In this document: positions 24,229 through 34,043 of the stretch, in pieces | How the letters are laid out: the number at the start of each line of letters is the position of its first letter | How positions within the stretch are numbered: position 1 is the stretch's first letter | DNA from: Dryas octopetala | Lineage: Eukaryota; Streptophyta; Magnoliopsida; Rosales; Rosaceae | Length of the DNA stretch: 64,000 nucleotides | Assembly (NCBI GenBank): GCA_963921425.1 | Contig: OY992834.1 | Coordinates: 21,527,923 to 21,591,922, forward strand | Direction of reading: 5' to 3' | Notes under the pieces: generated by a model | Told to the model about the DNA's origin: nothing | Databases searched by the model: none | Seen by the model: only the letters and a program-made list of their open reading frames with translations | Made by a program: the position numbers and the translations under genes

Positions 24229-25357
24229 ACATTTCTGGTTGGATTTTTGCATGACACCTTTTTGACGTAGGCCATATGTTTAGCTAGACTAGCTTAGGGT
24301 ATATATGATATATTGATTACTTTGCTAGATTAGCTTGGGATGATTGATAGGCTAGCTGCTGGATAATATTTTGATATATATATGGCAGCAATTAGGTTGA
24401 TTAATTAGATTGATGCCTAGTTTTTTGGAAAGGTATATATGGAGGGTTTTTGTTTATGGCATATATGGCCAGCTTTGTGAATGAAATTGGGTTAAGGGAG
24501 CAAGGTACATAAATACAATTACTACCTTCAAATATCTTATATTATTTGGTACTTTAGAAATTCCAATCTTTTATTATTGTGAATTGGTATTTTGTAAATG
24601 TATAATTTATTAGGAATGTTAATTATGAAGGGAATCAATTTGGAACAATTAATGGTTGTACCAAAACAATCTATCTCATCAATCAGATTGTGCATTGTTT
24701 GTTCATAATTGAATTGTGGTCAAAGACAATTGGGAGTTTCTAAAAACAGATATAAACAGGCACATTATACAACAGTCTTTCGATCAAAAGCGTGGTCTGT
24801 GCCCTTGACTTACAATGGTTCAATATCATAAACCATTGTCTAATTCTTAAGCATACCACACAAATCTCAAAAAGCCATTGTGCTAAGTGCCTTCATACAA
24901 TAGTTTCTAACCCAAAATCGATGTACCAAATAAGTATATACAACGGTTATATGGTTAATATTCAATTTTCTTACTGCATTAATACAACGGTTTCATATAA
25001 ACACCGTAGTTTGAAAAACCTATAGACATGGAAATACACCTATTTTCGAATAGCTTACACAACGGTTTTTAACAATACACCGTTGTTTTAATGACTATTT
25101 CACCTTGTGTTTCTACCTAAAATAATTGTAAAACCAATTCTTTACTTAACGTAATCGTTGTTTAACATATCTCTACACATCGGTTCTTAACTATAAACCG
25201 ATGTTTAAATTGGTACTCAACAACGGTATCCTCCAAATCATTGATTTTAAAGGTTGTATATACAACGGTTGTACATCTATAACTGTTGTGTAGGTGCACC
25301 AGGACAATGGTTTTTAGCCGTTGTTTATTGAGGTATGAATAGACATTGGTCGATTAG
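24229..25357 (+). other. 3' subterminal region of the CACTA
   Basis: No coding sequence. From about 24,770 it is filled with words such as caacggtt, ccgttgtt and their variants, often as short inverted pairs (for example 25,060-25,090 and 25,260-25,325). These mirror the repeats at the 5' end. Position 25,353-25,357 is the ATTAG target site of the next LTR. Confidence 0.75.
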
Positions 25358-27302
25358 TGATATGTTCATAAATTCATATCCTTTTATATTCCTCTTACTT
25401 AGTTTTTGTGAGTTCATTTGATTAAAAGATTTAAATTTCATTTAGTTTTGTGTTTTTAGATTCCGAACAATAAAATGAGAAATTTCACCATTTATTCTCC
25501 TTAATATATTTTAACATGAATCCAATTGGATATAGAAGCTAACACCATGAAGTTATTTCAGGTTAAATTTCGTGACATTTGAAGACTTCTAAGGTGTTCA
25601 TTTTGAATTTCAAAGTCAGCCCAAAACTGCACCCGAGGAGAACTGAGTCAGCTGCATTGTGTGGGGCATAACTCTTTGGTTTGAGCTTGGATTGAGGCAT
25701 ATAATATATGGTTAGAAAGCAGACATCCAGGGCTTTCTATTGATATATAAAATGTAAATTTCTGAGTTGGTTAAGGCCTCCAAATTACTCTCCAAAGACA
25801 GCTCAGAAATCCTGTTAGCAAAAGATAAAGTGGTACCAAGGCATCTTTCCATTTTGGGTAATTACCTATCACATGCTCTCTTTCCTTCCCCTTTGTTTGC
25901 CCATTCTAAGCAAAATTCAGAAACCACAATGTGAAGGCTCTAAATGAGGCAAAGAGAACATCTACCTATCTCAACATCCTTTAAGGATCATCCATTGAGG
26001 GATAAGATGAAATATTCTCATTTTTGAATTAACCAAACTTTATCCCTTCATTTTCTTTTAATCCTAGCCACATATTCTAGACATAACAACTCACCCAAAC
26101 CATAAAACACTCTCTCATTTTCGAGCTCCCCCCTCCATCTTCTCTAATTTCACTCATTTCATCATTCATTCCATCATCTCATCTCAAAAACACACATCTC
26201 ATATTCCATCTTCCAAAACCCTAGCCTTTTCTCATCTCTCTACATCATTTCTTTTCTCCATCTTCCCTCCATCAACTCTTCTTCTCCAAAAAGCCAAACA
26301 CCATCACAACACCCATCTACCATATTCACCACCATTATTGCAAGAGGAGGTTGGAGGCACTTGGGACAAGAAGCTATTTTGGGCATCCTTGGAGGAGTGA
26401 CACCCCTTGGGAGCTTGGCTTCAACATCTAGAGTTTTCTCTTTTCCTTCTTGTTTCCATTTATGTTTCAATTTGTGATGTTGTTTGTAACTTTTATGGCT
26501 AGTGAGTAGTTTCTTGATTTGGGGCTAGGGATCTAGCTCTAGCCCAACCATGTAATGACTTTGTGATTTGTGATATAAATGTCATTTTGGATATATATGC
26601 TCTTATGCTAGTTTAAAGATCATGAATTGTATGTGTGAATTTACCACTTGTACATATGAGAAATGTTGTCATGTAGAAATTGGAGATTGGTAACCTTTAG
26701 TTTCTAAAGCTTGTTGCATAAGAGCATGGTAATTTAAAAGCACTTTGGTTGGATTGTTTTAATTGCTTGGATTCTTCATCCTTAGAACTTTATGCACCTA
26801 GGGTTTGCTATGGCATTAATCTTAGGTAGTTACCTATCACTTTGGTTAGGATAGTTGATAACATGAAAGAGGATGTGCCCTAATTTACCTTGATTGGAGG
26901 TTAGGAGGGAATCTAATCTATCTAATTTGGCATAATCACTAATTGCATTGTTTGTTACATGGGAGGGTTAGTGTGAACCCCTAATAACCCCAAATCCTTC
27001 ATCATCATTGAATTTAATTTGTACTTTAATTTCCTTGTATTTCCATTTGTTAGTTTCAAATATTTTAGTGTTACGTACCATCTATCAACCAAACAACAAC
27101 TCAACACTACATATTTGCACATACCATTATGTTTAGTCTTGACTTTACATAGTACATAGTAGGTTGTTTGTTAGTTTTATAACCCTAAAATCAATCTAGC
27201 TTGTGATTGAAATCCTAATCCAATCTCTTGGGTACGACAACCCCCTACTTCCATTTCCATACTAAAACTTGACAACCTTGCACTTGAGGTAGGATAATAA
27301 CA
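25358..27302 (+). mobile_element. solo LTR (family C, Athila-like) in the CACTA (TSD ATTAG)
   Basis: It begins TGATATGTTCATAAATTCAT and ends aggataataaca, 1945 bp, with exact TSDs ATTAG at 25,353-25,357 and 27,303-27,307. Its layout (a TGAT start, tttgtgtttttag followed by a related word, a CT-rich middle, and an end with gggtacgacaaccccctac) resembles the Athila LTR in the window. A minus-strand relative is at 58,301-59,884. No protein is credible; the minus-strand frame at 26,240-26,470 is not kept in the relative. Confidence 0.93.
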
Positions 27303-28917
27303 ATTAGACGACGGTAAATTAGAAACTCACACAACGGTTAAAATCCGTCGTCTGATTGCTATTTTGTAGTAGTGTAAGTTAACTAATTAGGGGAGGCCTA
27401 AGAAGCTCTTAATTATGTCTTAGAAGAACAATTGCGAGAAAGTAACTAGCTAAACCTTTTTAGCAGTCAAACTTGGATATGTTGTGTTTAAATTGATTTT
27501 TCATTAGCCTTGGATGGTTAGAGTATGCTTATTTGAATTGATGGCTGAATGCTTAACATTACAAGATAGTATAAACTGTGTGTGCGTGTGGTGATATGTG
27601 CGTGTGTTACCAACTTCCAAAACCACATGTTTAGTTATTCTAATTGATTAATTGAATTGATTTGTTGTTTATTAACCATTCCCTGTGGGATCGATCTCGT
27701 GCTTGTACGCTTTGCTACTGATGCGATTCGTGCACTTGCGAGTATACTTAGAATAGAATGCATTTTTATTTCGTTCTAAGAAAACAATCAACATTGACCC
27801 AGTTGGATTGGGTTGGTTAAATTTTTGGCATTTTCATAAATAATTTGGAATCATAACCTACTAAATTTCTTTTAGTAAATAATTATAAACCCCCTAATTC
27901 TACGTACCCTAGTTAATTCATAGCCTCCAACCATTTTTGTAGTTAATTCATAACATCTACTTTTACTTAAATTTTTGCCTAAACCCCCTAGTCAATTGAC
28001 TTTTATTTTTGTTGTAATTCCGATTGTGCCCTTTCCCATTACTGCACATGTGCACATGACGCACTTTTCAATTTCATTCCTCTTATTCTCATTCTCTCTC
28101 TTTCTTCTGTCTCTCTCTCCTTTGCGTTATCTCTCTCTCTCTCCCTGCGCGGCTGTGCCGACTTATGCTCTGTCATCCGGCAATGGTTGCCAGCGAGACC
28201 AGTCTCGATCTTTTCATCTCTCCTCCCTCTTCCTCTTCTTGTATTCCACTCTCCATCAAAGCTAGTGTCGACGCCAAATCAGGTCTAGGCAGACCCAAGC
28301 TCCCTAACTGGCGATCCACCGATTCTTGCGACGACGAGGTGCCGGACAGCCGTGGATGGCTTCCTCTCGTCGTCCCGAGTCCACTGGTGCCATCAGAAGA
28401 TCTGGACGACCCATGCCCCGCCGTTTAGAAGGAGAGAAGTTGGCGACATCCTCGCCGGCGATCTCTGTGTTCCGGCAACCATTTCCGTCGAGTCAGGTAC
28501 CCATCCTCTTCTCCTCGTTGTGCTCTTCAGTTCTATGTGTTTGGATTGGTCCAATTGTTAATGAATCGAAAAACCCCAAATCGAGCCTTCCTTTTTAGTT
28601 GTTGGATCTGTTTGAATGCTTAGGTCTGCATATGTGTGTATAGAAAAGTATAGAATGCTCGGGTCTGCATCTGATTGATTGTCTTATGAATTGCTCATTG
28701 TGCATGAACCCCATATCGGTCAAAGTATAGAAAAGTATCATTTTTCTATTAGGCAGCATTTGTGTGTAATTAGATTCTTCAATCTTCATATGGAAAACAT
28801 TTGCACTCAGCAAATGCTCAAGTAGTCAATCTTCCTTGTTGGTACTAATCTCCTTGGTCATCATAAATGGAATCGATCACATTTATATTGTATTGACAAT
28901 TTGACATCTAATGGAGG

Positions 28918-28920
<3 letters not shown>

Positions 28921-28953
<33 letters not shown>
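28921..28953 (+). repeat. (CT)n microsatellite
   Basis: About 16 uninterrupted CT units. Confidence 0.97.
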
Positions 28954-28956
<3 letters not shown>

Positions 28957-29305
28957 CTAATATTATGGTAGCAGTGGTTGTTAGGTGACTGAACTTTGTA
29001 GACTTGAAAAGAGCTTTTCTTAGAATAAAAAAGGCTACACAACTTTGTGGACTTAATTTTTGTGCATAGCCGCTACACAACTCAATTTTTAACTATTCTT
29101 GAAAAGTTTTATAAAATCTACAGCTATTTTGGAAGAAGTAAAGTTTTGCTAGTTTTGAATCTTTTGATAAAAGCTGTTATATAAAAAATCAAAATAAAAA
29201 AGGGTTATGCTTGTCTTTGAGCTGTTATAAAAGGAAGGCTGTTATACAAGCTATTTATAAAATCTAAAGATGTTATATAAAAAATAAAAATAAAAAGCTA
29301 TTTTT

Positions 29306-29670
29306 GAAGATTTGAGCTGGTTGTTCACTATGGAGTTGGCTAACTTGTCTTTGACATATGACAGTGGATTGGTTATTTTAGGTGAAATTGTTTCAGTTCG
29401 TATTTAGTTTTAGTTAATATTCAATCTCAGTTCATATAAAGTTCTTTTAGATTGAAATTGTTTTATTGTTCACTTTTAGTTACAATTTGAAGATTTGAGC
29501 TAGTTGTTCTATATGGAGTTGGCTAACTTGTCTTTGACATATGACAGTGGATTAGCCATTTTAGGTGAAATTATTTCAGTTTGTATTCAGCAGTTAATAT
29601 TCAGTTTCAGTTTATATTCAGTTCATTTTGACTGAAATTTTTTTATGGTTCACTTTCAGTTACAATTTGA
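29306..29670 (+). repeat. tandem duplication, 183-bp unit
   Basis: The stretch starting gaagatttgagctggttgtt at 29,306 returns at 29,489 with scattered changes. Both contain ggagttggctaacttgtctt. It looks like a local duplication in AT-rich DNA. A second, smaller duplication of about 30 bp (aactgaattcttgaaattca) lies at 29,880-29,942. Confidence 0.9.
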
Positions 29671-30088
29671 AGATTTGAAGATTTGAGGATTGAAGTTCTG
29701 AAGATTTTTGTTCAGTTTCAATTGTAATTGAAAAAATGCCCAATGCTCTGTAACTATCTAATTATTTATTCAGTGTATAAATGAAATTGAATTTTATTTT
29801 GGGTGCAACAGAATTTTTAAGTAGTGTGACAGTGTAATTAAAATATTTTAAGCAGCAGATTTTTGAATCTTCAATTTTAGTGTAACTGAATTCTTGAAAT
29901 TCAATTTCATTATAACTGAATTCTTGAAATTCAATTTCAGTGTTTGATTTTAATTTTAGCGAAATGTTGAGTTTTAGCAAAAAATACAGTTTCAGAAAAA
30001 AATAGTTTCAACAAAATTCAGTTTCAGCAAAATTCAATTACAGTAACATCAGCACACGTCAGCGTGCGTCAGTGTACGTCAGCGTGCA

Positions 30089-33027
30089 TGTAACGACCCG
30101 ACCCAAATTTTCACTAGAAATTTAAATTTTTATTTAACTATGTTTTTAAGAGATTTTTTTTAAAGATGTGAAATTGTATTTTAAAGATTTTGAGATTTAT
30201 TTGGAAAATAAAAAGAGTTTTGATTTAAAGTTTTGATTTATTTATTTTTGTTTTAATTTAAGCTTGACCCAAAATTTGACTTTTAAAATAAAAGGGTTTT
30301 GATTTTGACTTTGGGTCCGTTGGATAGGTTTCGAACTCACGATTTCATAGACACGCGGCACGCGCCAATCCGAGTTACGGTTTGAAAGATATAGGCGTTT
30401 AAAGTGAGGGGCAATGTTGTAAATTTATAAAAGTGGGTTTTAAAAATCAGATTTCCTCTCTCTCTAGATTTTTCCACAACTCTCTCTCTCTCTCTCTAGA
30501 ACTTTCTCTCTCCCTTTTTATTTCTCTCTCTCTCTCCCGCACTCCCTCACTTCTCCCTCTCTCTCCCCGAGCTCACTCACCTCCCCCTCTCTTCTCTCAC
30601 CGGCGTGGCCAACTCCGGCCATTTTCACGGCGACCAGAGGCCGGCGACCAGCTAACCCCACTGGCCCAGTTCTCTCTCTCCCAGTGCTCGCTCTCCTTCG
30701 CGTTTCTCTCTCTCTCTCTCTTCCCCTTCTCGGCGCGCGACACCACCAGGCCGAACCATCCTCTTCGGCGAGTTTTCCGACGACCCAAGCTCACTGGTCG
30801 ACTCCCCACACCGGCGCAGAAATCACCCAGCAGCGAGCCTTGGTCACCTCAGCCTCGCGCGCACAATAACAACTCAGAAACAAACCCAGCTGCCACCCTC
30901 TGTCTCGCGGGATTCCGGCCAAACTTCAGCGCCATCCACTTCGAAAATAGGTGGGTTTTTCTTCCCTTCATGATGGGTTTCACTCTCTTGTGGCTTGGAT
31001 GTGTAATTTTGGGAAATTTCTGAAGATTGAATATGGGGGTGGGGACCATTTCGGAAATTTCTTGGGCTTTCAGATTAGAGAACTGTTCTTGTGGTTTTGT
31101 GGGACAAATTTGCAATATTAGGAAGTTCAATTAATGTTTAGGATGCAGAAATTGAGTGGGTGTTTTATTTTGAGTAATTGTAGAGAATTAAAATTGGAGT
31201 TTTAGGGCCATTTCGGGTTTTAAGTTGGATCTTCAATTGGGAGCGAAATATTGTCGTTATTTTGGGACAATTTGATTTCTAGAAATTTCAATTTATGCCT
31301 AGGACTGAGAAATTGATTGGGCCTTGTTGGAATCATTCTTATTTGGCTATTTTGGCTTTGAAAATGGCCACCTTGGGCGACACTAGTGGAAGTCTTGCTC
31401 ACCGCTGTCATAACGTGAAATTAGGATTTGCTCCAAGAGCGATTTCTAAGTAGGTTGTTGTTTTGGCTAGGTCCGGAGTTGTTGGAGAAGCCGAGAAGTA
31501 TTGGACATAAATTTGTGACCTTGCCGATACAAAAATTCATCTTAGGAAGAATTTTCCGATCAAGGTGAGACGACTGGGGTTCGTGACGATCCGGTGGAGG
31601 ATCGAAGCTAGGCTATCACTGTGAGTGGACTAACTTTTAATTTTTTTGAAATATTTTACATGTTGATGATTAAATTCCATTACTTAGCTATATTGAGTTT
31701 GAATTTAAGCTAAAGGATTTTAAGCTAAACTTTGGTTTTTTAAATTCTTCTTTCCTAAATTTAAAATTGATATTTATGGTTTTTGCATTTCAAAGTTTCA
31801 TGGATTTATGAACTTAGATATTTTGAGTTGAACAAATGTATATTCGATGAGTTTGGTTTGGTTAAGAAGAAATTTGGAAGAAAAATGAAAGGATTGAGAT
31901 TTGAATTATGTGTTTATGAGTTATCGGTTTTCAAACCACCTTTGCAGTACCCTCCAGGTTACCAGATTTAATAGGTCTTTGGGACCCATCACGGCACACA
32001 CATAGGCTTTGGGCCGTGTGTCGGGATGCTTCGCCCTTTGGGGGCCGCTCTGTGTGCACGTACGACAGAATATCCGGCTCTGCGTGCGAACGACAGACTC
32101 TCGGCTCTGCGCACGTAAGCCAGAATTTGTGACTCTGCATGCGTATGACAGATTCTCGGCTCTGCGCATGTATGACAGATTATTTATGGCTCTGCATGCG
32201 TATGACAGATCCTCGGCTCTGCGCATGTATGACAGATTCTATGGGTAACTGACTGGTGTGTGTTTTCAACTGTTAAGTATTTTAAGTGATGAGTTTATGG
32301 CAGCAAAAGGTTTTTAAGTATGACGGTTTCAGTTGAGCAGTTTTATAAATTTTTCAGTATATTGAGAGTGGTTTGAGAATGAAGTTTTCAGTTTAAATTA
32401 TTTTATTATAAATGTATTATATAGTTTTATTTCGATATTTTATTTTAAATTTATAAACTACTCAGAATTTTTAATGTTTGAAGTTTTATTCGATAAAGAG
32501 TTGGTGTTTTGGTTTAGTTTTACAATACTCTTAAGCCGGAAAATGATTTTAAAACTGGGGGTGTTCAAAGAGCGACGTGAGGTTTTGGAGTTAAAAATAT
32601 TTAGACTTGATTTCATCTCCATTTAACTGTCCACTCACTGAGCCTATCTCACCGTTTCTTGTTTTGTCTTAAATTGTCCCCCCAGGTAGTAGCGTTGGTG
32701 GAGGTCGAGCCAAACGCGTCGAGGCATAGCATCCATTTTTCATTCCTGGTCCCTGTAGGCGCTATGTTTATTTTTGTGAAAACTTATTGTAAATGATTAG
32801 TGGCTCTGATAACAACTCCTAAGGTTTAAGTGGGTCCGAGACCCTTTATTTGCTTGTGGTAGAGGTGGCTGAAAGACTTAGAAGTGCTTTTTAACAGGTT
32901 TAGAAGTTTCTGGGTTAGTCCATTTTCAGGGGAGGTTCTGCCGAATTTTCGGTAGGATTTTCCTTGAATTTGGATTCCCGCAAGACCTCTCCGGGTTTCA
33001 GGGTGGAATCTGGGGGCGGTCCTGTCA
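30089..33027 (+). repeat. 5' LTR of the young element
   Basis: It begins TGTAACGACCCGACCC and ends GGTCCTGTCA. In order: promoter core (30,290-30,440), CT leader (30,455-30,560), GC-rich stretch (30,560-30,950), T-rich stretch with intron-like features, conserved block (31,965-32,045), minisatellite (32,046-32,240), AT-rich stretch and conserved 3' end (32,670-33,027). Confidence 0.96.
32046..32240 (+). repeat. 27-30 bp minisatellite in the 5' LTR
   Basis: Seven units begin ctctgc and alternate between a gcatgcgtatgaca type and a gcgcatgtatgaca type. The same array, identical as far as read, is in the 3' LTR at about 36,001-36,195. Confidence 0.93.
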
Positions 33028-33030
33028 ACT

Positions 33031-33042
33031 TGGTATCAGAGC
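33031..33042 (+). other. primer binding site (initiator tRNA-Met type)
   Basis: TGGTATCAGAGC, three bases after the 5' LTR. It is the classical plant primer binding site complementary to the 3' end of initiator tRNA-Met and shows where minus-strand DNA synthesis would start. Confidence 0.95.
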
Positions 33043-33122
33043 CAGGTTTTAAATTTCTGTAGACTCTGCACCTTGTGTGCATCCTTCGAGGTATGGAAAG
33101 GTTTTCCTCAGCTTGTGTGGAC

Positions 33123-33191
33123 ATGCCTCCTCGACGTGGCCGACCTCAAGAAGTTTGTGGTAAGTTTTGGGGGTATAGTTTATTCGAATAA
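33123..33191 (+). pseudogene. stub of a gag reading frame
   Basis: The ATG at 33,123 reads MPPRRGRPQEVCG, the usual basic start of gypsy gag proteins, then leaves homology and stops at 33,189-33,191. The rest of gag and all of pol are missing. The 850 bp behind it (33,192-34,030) contains no recognised protein. The open stretch 33,603-33,911 has no ATG start and no family match that I know. Confidence 0.6.
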
Positions 33192-34030
33192 CGTGAGTAT
33201 TACGATTACGGTACGTCTGTATTTTAGGCTTGACTCGTGCACTTCAAGGATAATTTTTATTAGTACATAAGGAGTTGAGATCGTGGAGAAGTACTTGGGT
33301 GTTTGAGTTTAGTAATAATTTTTCGAGGTTATGAGCAGAGGGTATTTAGAGTACTATTGGATACATTTAGAGATCAGAGGGTCAATTAGAGTTGCGCAGC
33401 GGAAGCGTGGTGGGACTTAAACAAATCACCCCGATACGTGATCAATAAAAGGATTAGCGAGGAAATGGAGACAACTTGGGCAAGAATTCAGATTTTCTTC
33501 GATTAAGCCAAATGGTTAATTATATCGGCTACAATTACTAATAACACAAGTTGAGAATTTACAAGTCAAGTAAAATAAAGGAGTTAGCATATCAAGCACA
33601 TATTGATACGAGCAGTCGGTACAGCACACGATCATGCGCGGATAGCGATCTTGACGCCTCTCGGTGAATTTTTGGATGGACACGATGACGCTCTCTCGTT
33701 GCCTATTCGTGACACCTACTCCAGTGGTGCAATGATGAAACTTTTAGTGGATCACCTAATGAGTTACAGGGCACACCATCGCTCTAACGTCGAGATAGGA
33801 GTTTGTGATTCACATTTTGGATTTGACATGGCGACAATTCACTTTGACGAGTATTATATTTTGTTTGGACTAAAGGAGCGAGGTACTACATATAAAGAAA
33901 TATTGCGTTAGTCAAGTCTCATGGTGGGATCGTACATGGGTGGAACCGGCTTAGACGCTTGATAAGAGTTACGAGTTCGGGCATCACTTGTCCGTTATGG
34001 TTATACTAAATTTCGAGGACGAAATTTTTT

Positions 34031-34042
34031 AAGGGGGGAAGG
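34031..34042 (+). other. polypurine tract
   Basis: AAGGGGGGAAGG directly before the 3' LTR (one base between), the normal plus-strand primer of LTR elements. Confidence 0.93.
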
Positions 34043-34043
34043 T

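Larger units (their letters stand above)
11220..27374 (+). mobile_element. CACTA (En/Spm) transposon with two decayed genes
   Basis: The left end is CACCACTACAA (11,220). The right end read inward is CACTACTACAA (ends 27,374), so the terminal inverted repeat is 11 bp with one mismatch. The 3-bp TSD TAA is at 11,217-11,219 and 27,375-27,377. The uninterrupted relative at about 62,025 supports the junction. After removing two LTR insertions (18,532-21,664 and 25,358-27,302) with one TSD copy each, the element is about 11.1 kb. It holds a TNP2-like gene (12,605-15,909) and a second set of exons (16,399-24,228). The 3-bp TSD, the CACTA ends and TNP2 together define the superfamily. Nonsense codons and a frameshift make it non-autonomous today. 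Confidence 0.95.
10840..27793 (+). mobile_element. Athila-like solo LTR (TSD TTGAC), split by a CACTA element
   Basis: The left piece, 10,840-11,219, begins TGATGAGTGTGCATTTTGCA. The right piece, 27,375-27,793, ends gttctaagaaaacaatcaaca. Both match the LTR at 59,885-62,442. TSD TTGAC is seen at 10,835-10,839 and 27,794-27,798. The net length is about 0.8 kb because the central 1.7 kb of the other copy (about 60,180-61,905), with its GC-rich promoter, is absent; the change falls near 11,095. No primer binding site or coding sequence follows the right end, so this is a solo LTR. Confidence 0.93.
27799..30083. other. non-coding stretch with several small repeats
   Basis: A CT-rich then GC-rich part (28,085-28,510) looks like a transcript leader, similar in make-up to the GC-rich leaders of the LTRs, but I could not match it to them. 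A (CT)n run lies at 28,921-28,953. The rest is AT-rich. Near 30,050-30,088 the word cagcgtgc/cagtgtac recurs four times. No believable gene was seen. Confidence 0.5.

Noticed and set aside
26240-26470. 76-codon minus-strand frame in a solo LTR
   Set aside because: The related LTR at 58,301-59,884 has indels that change the frame, so it is not conserved.
28165-28598. Short Ser/Pro-rich frames at 28.2-28.6 kb
   Set aside because: Looks like a leader or LTR remnant; no start context, domain or splice partner was found.
30433-31023. 196-codon Ser/Pro/Leu-rich frame in the LTR leader
   Set aside because: Low-complexity translation of the CT and GC-rich leader; a one-unit CT change between the two LTRs shifts its start to a 144-codon frame.
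33603-33911. 102-codon open stretch inside the young LTR element
   Set aside because: It starts only with TTG, shows no known domain and lies in patched interior sequence; probably chance.
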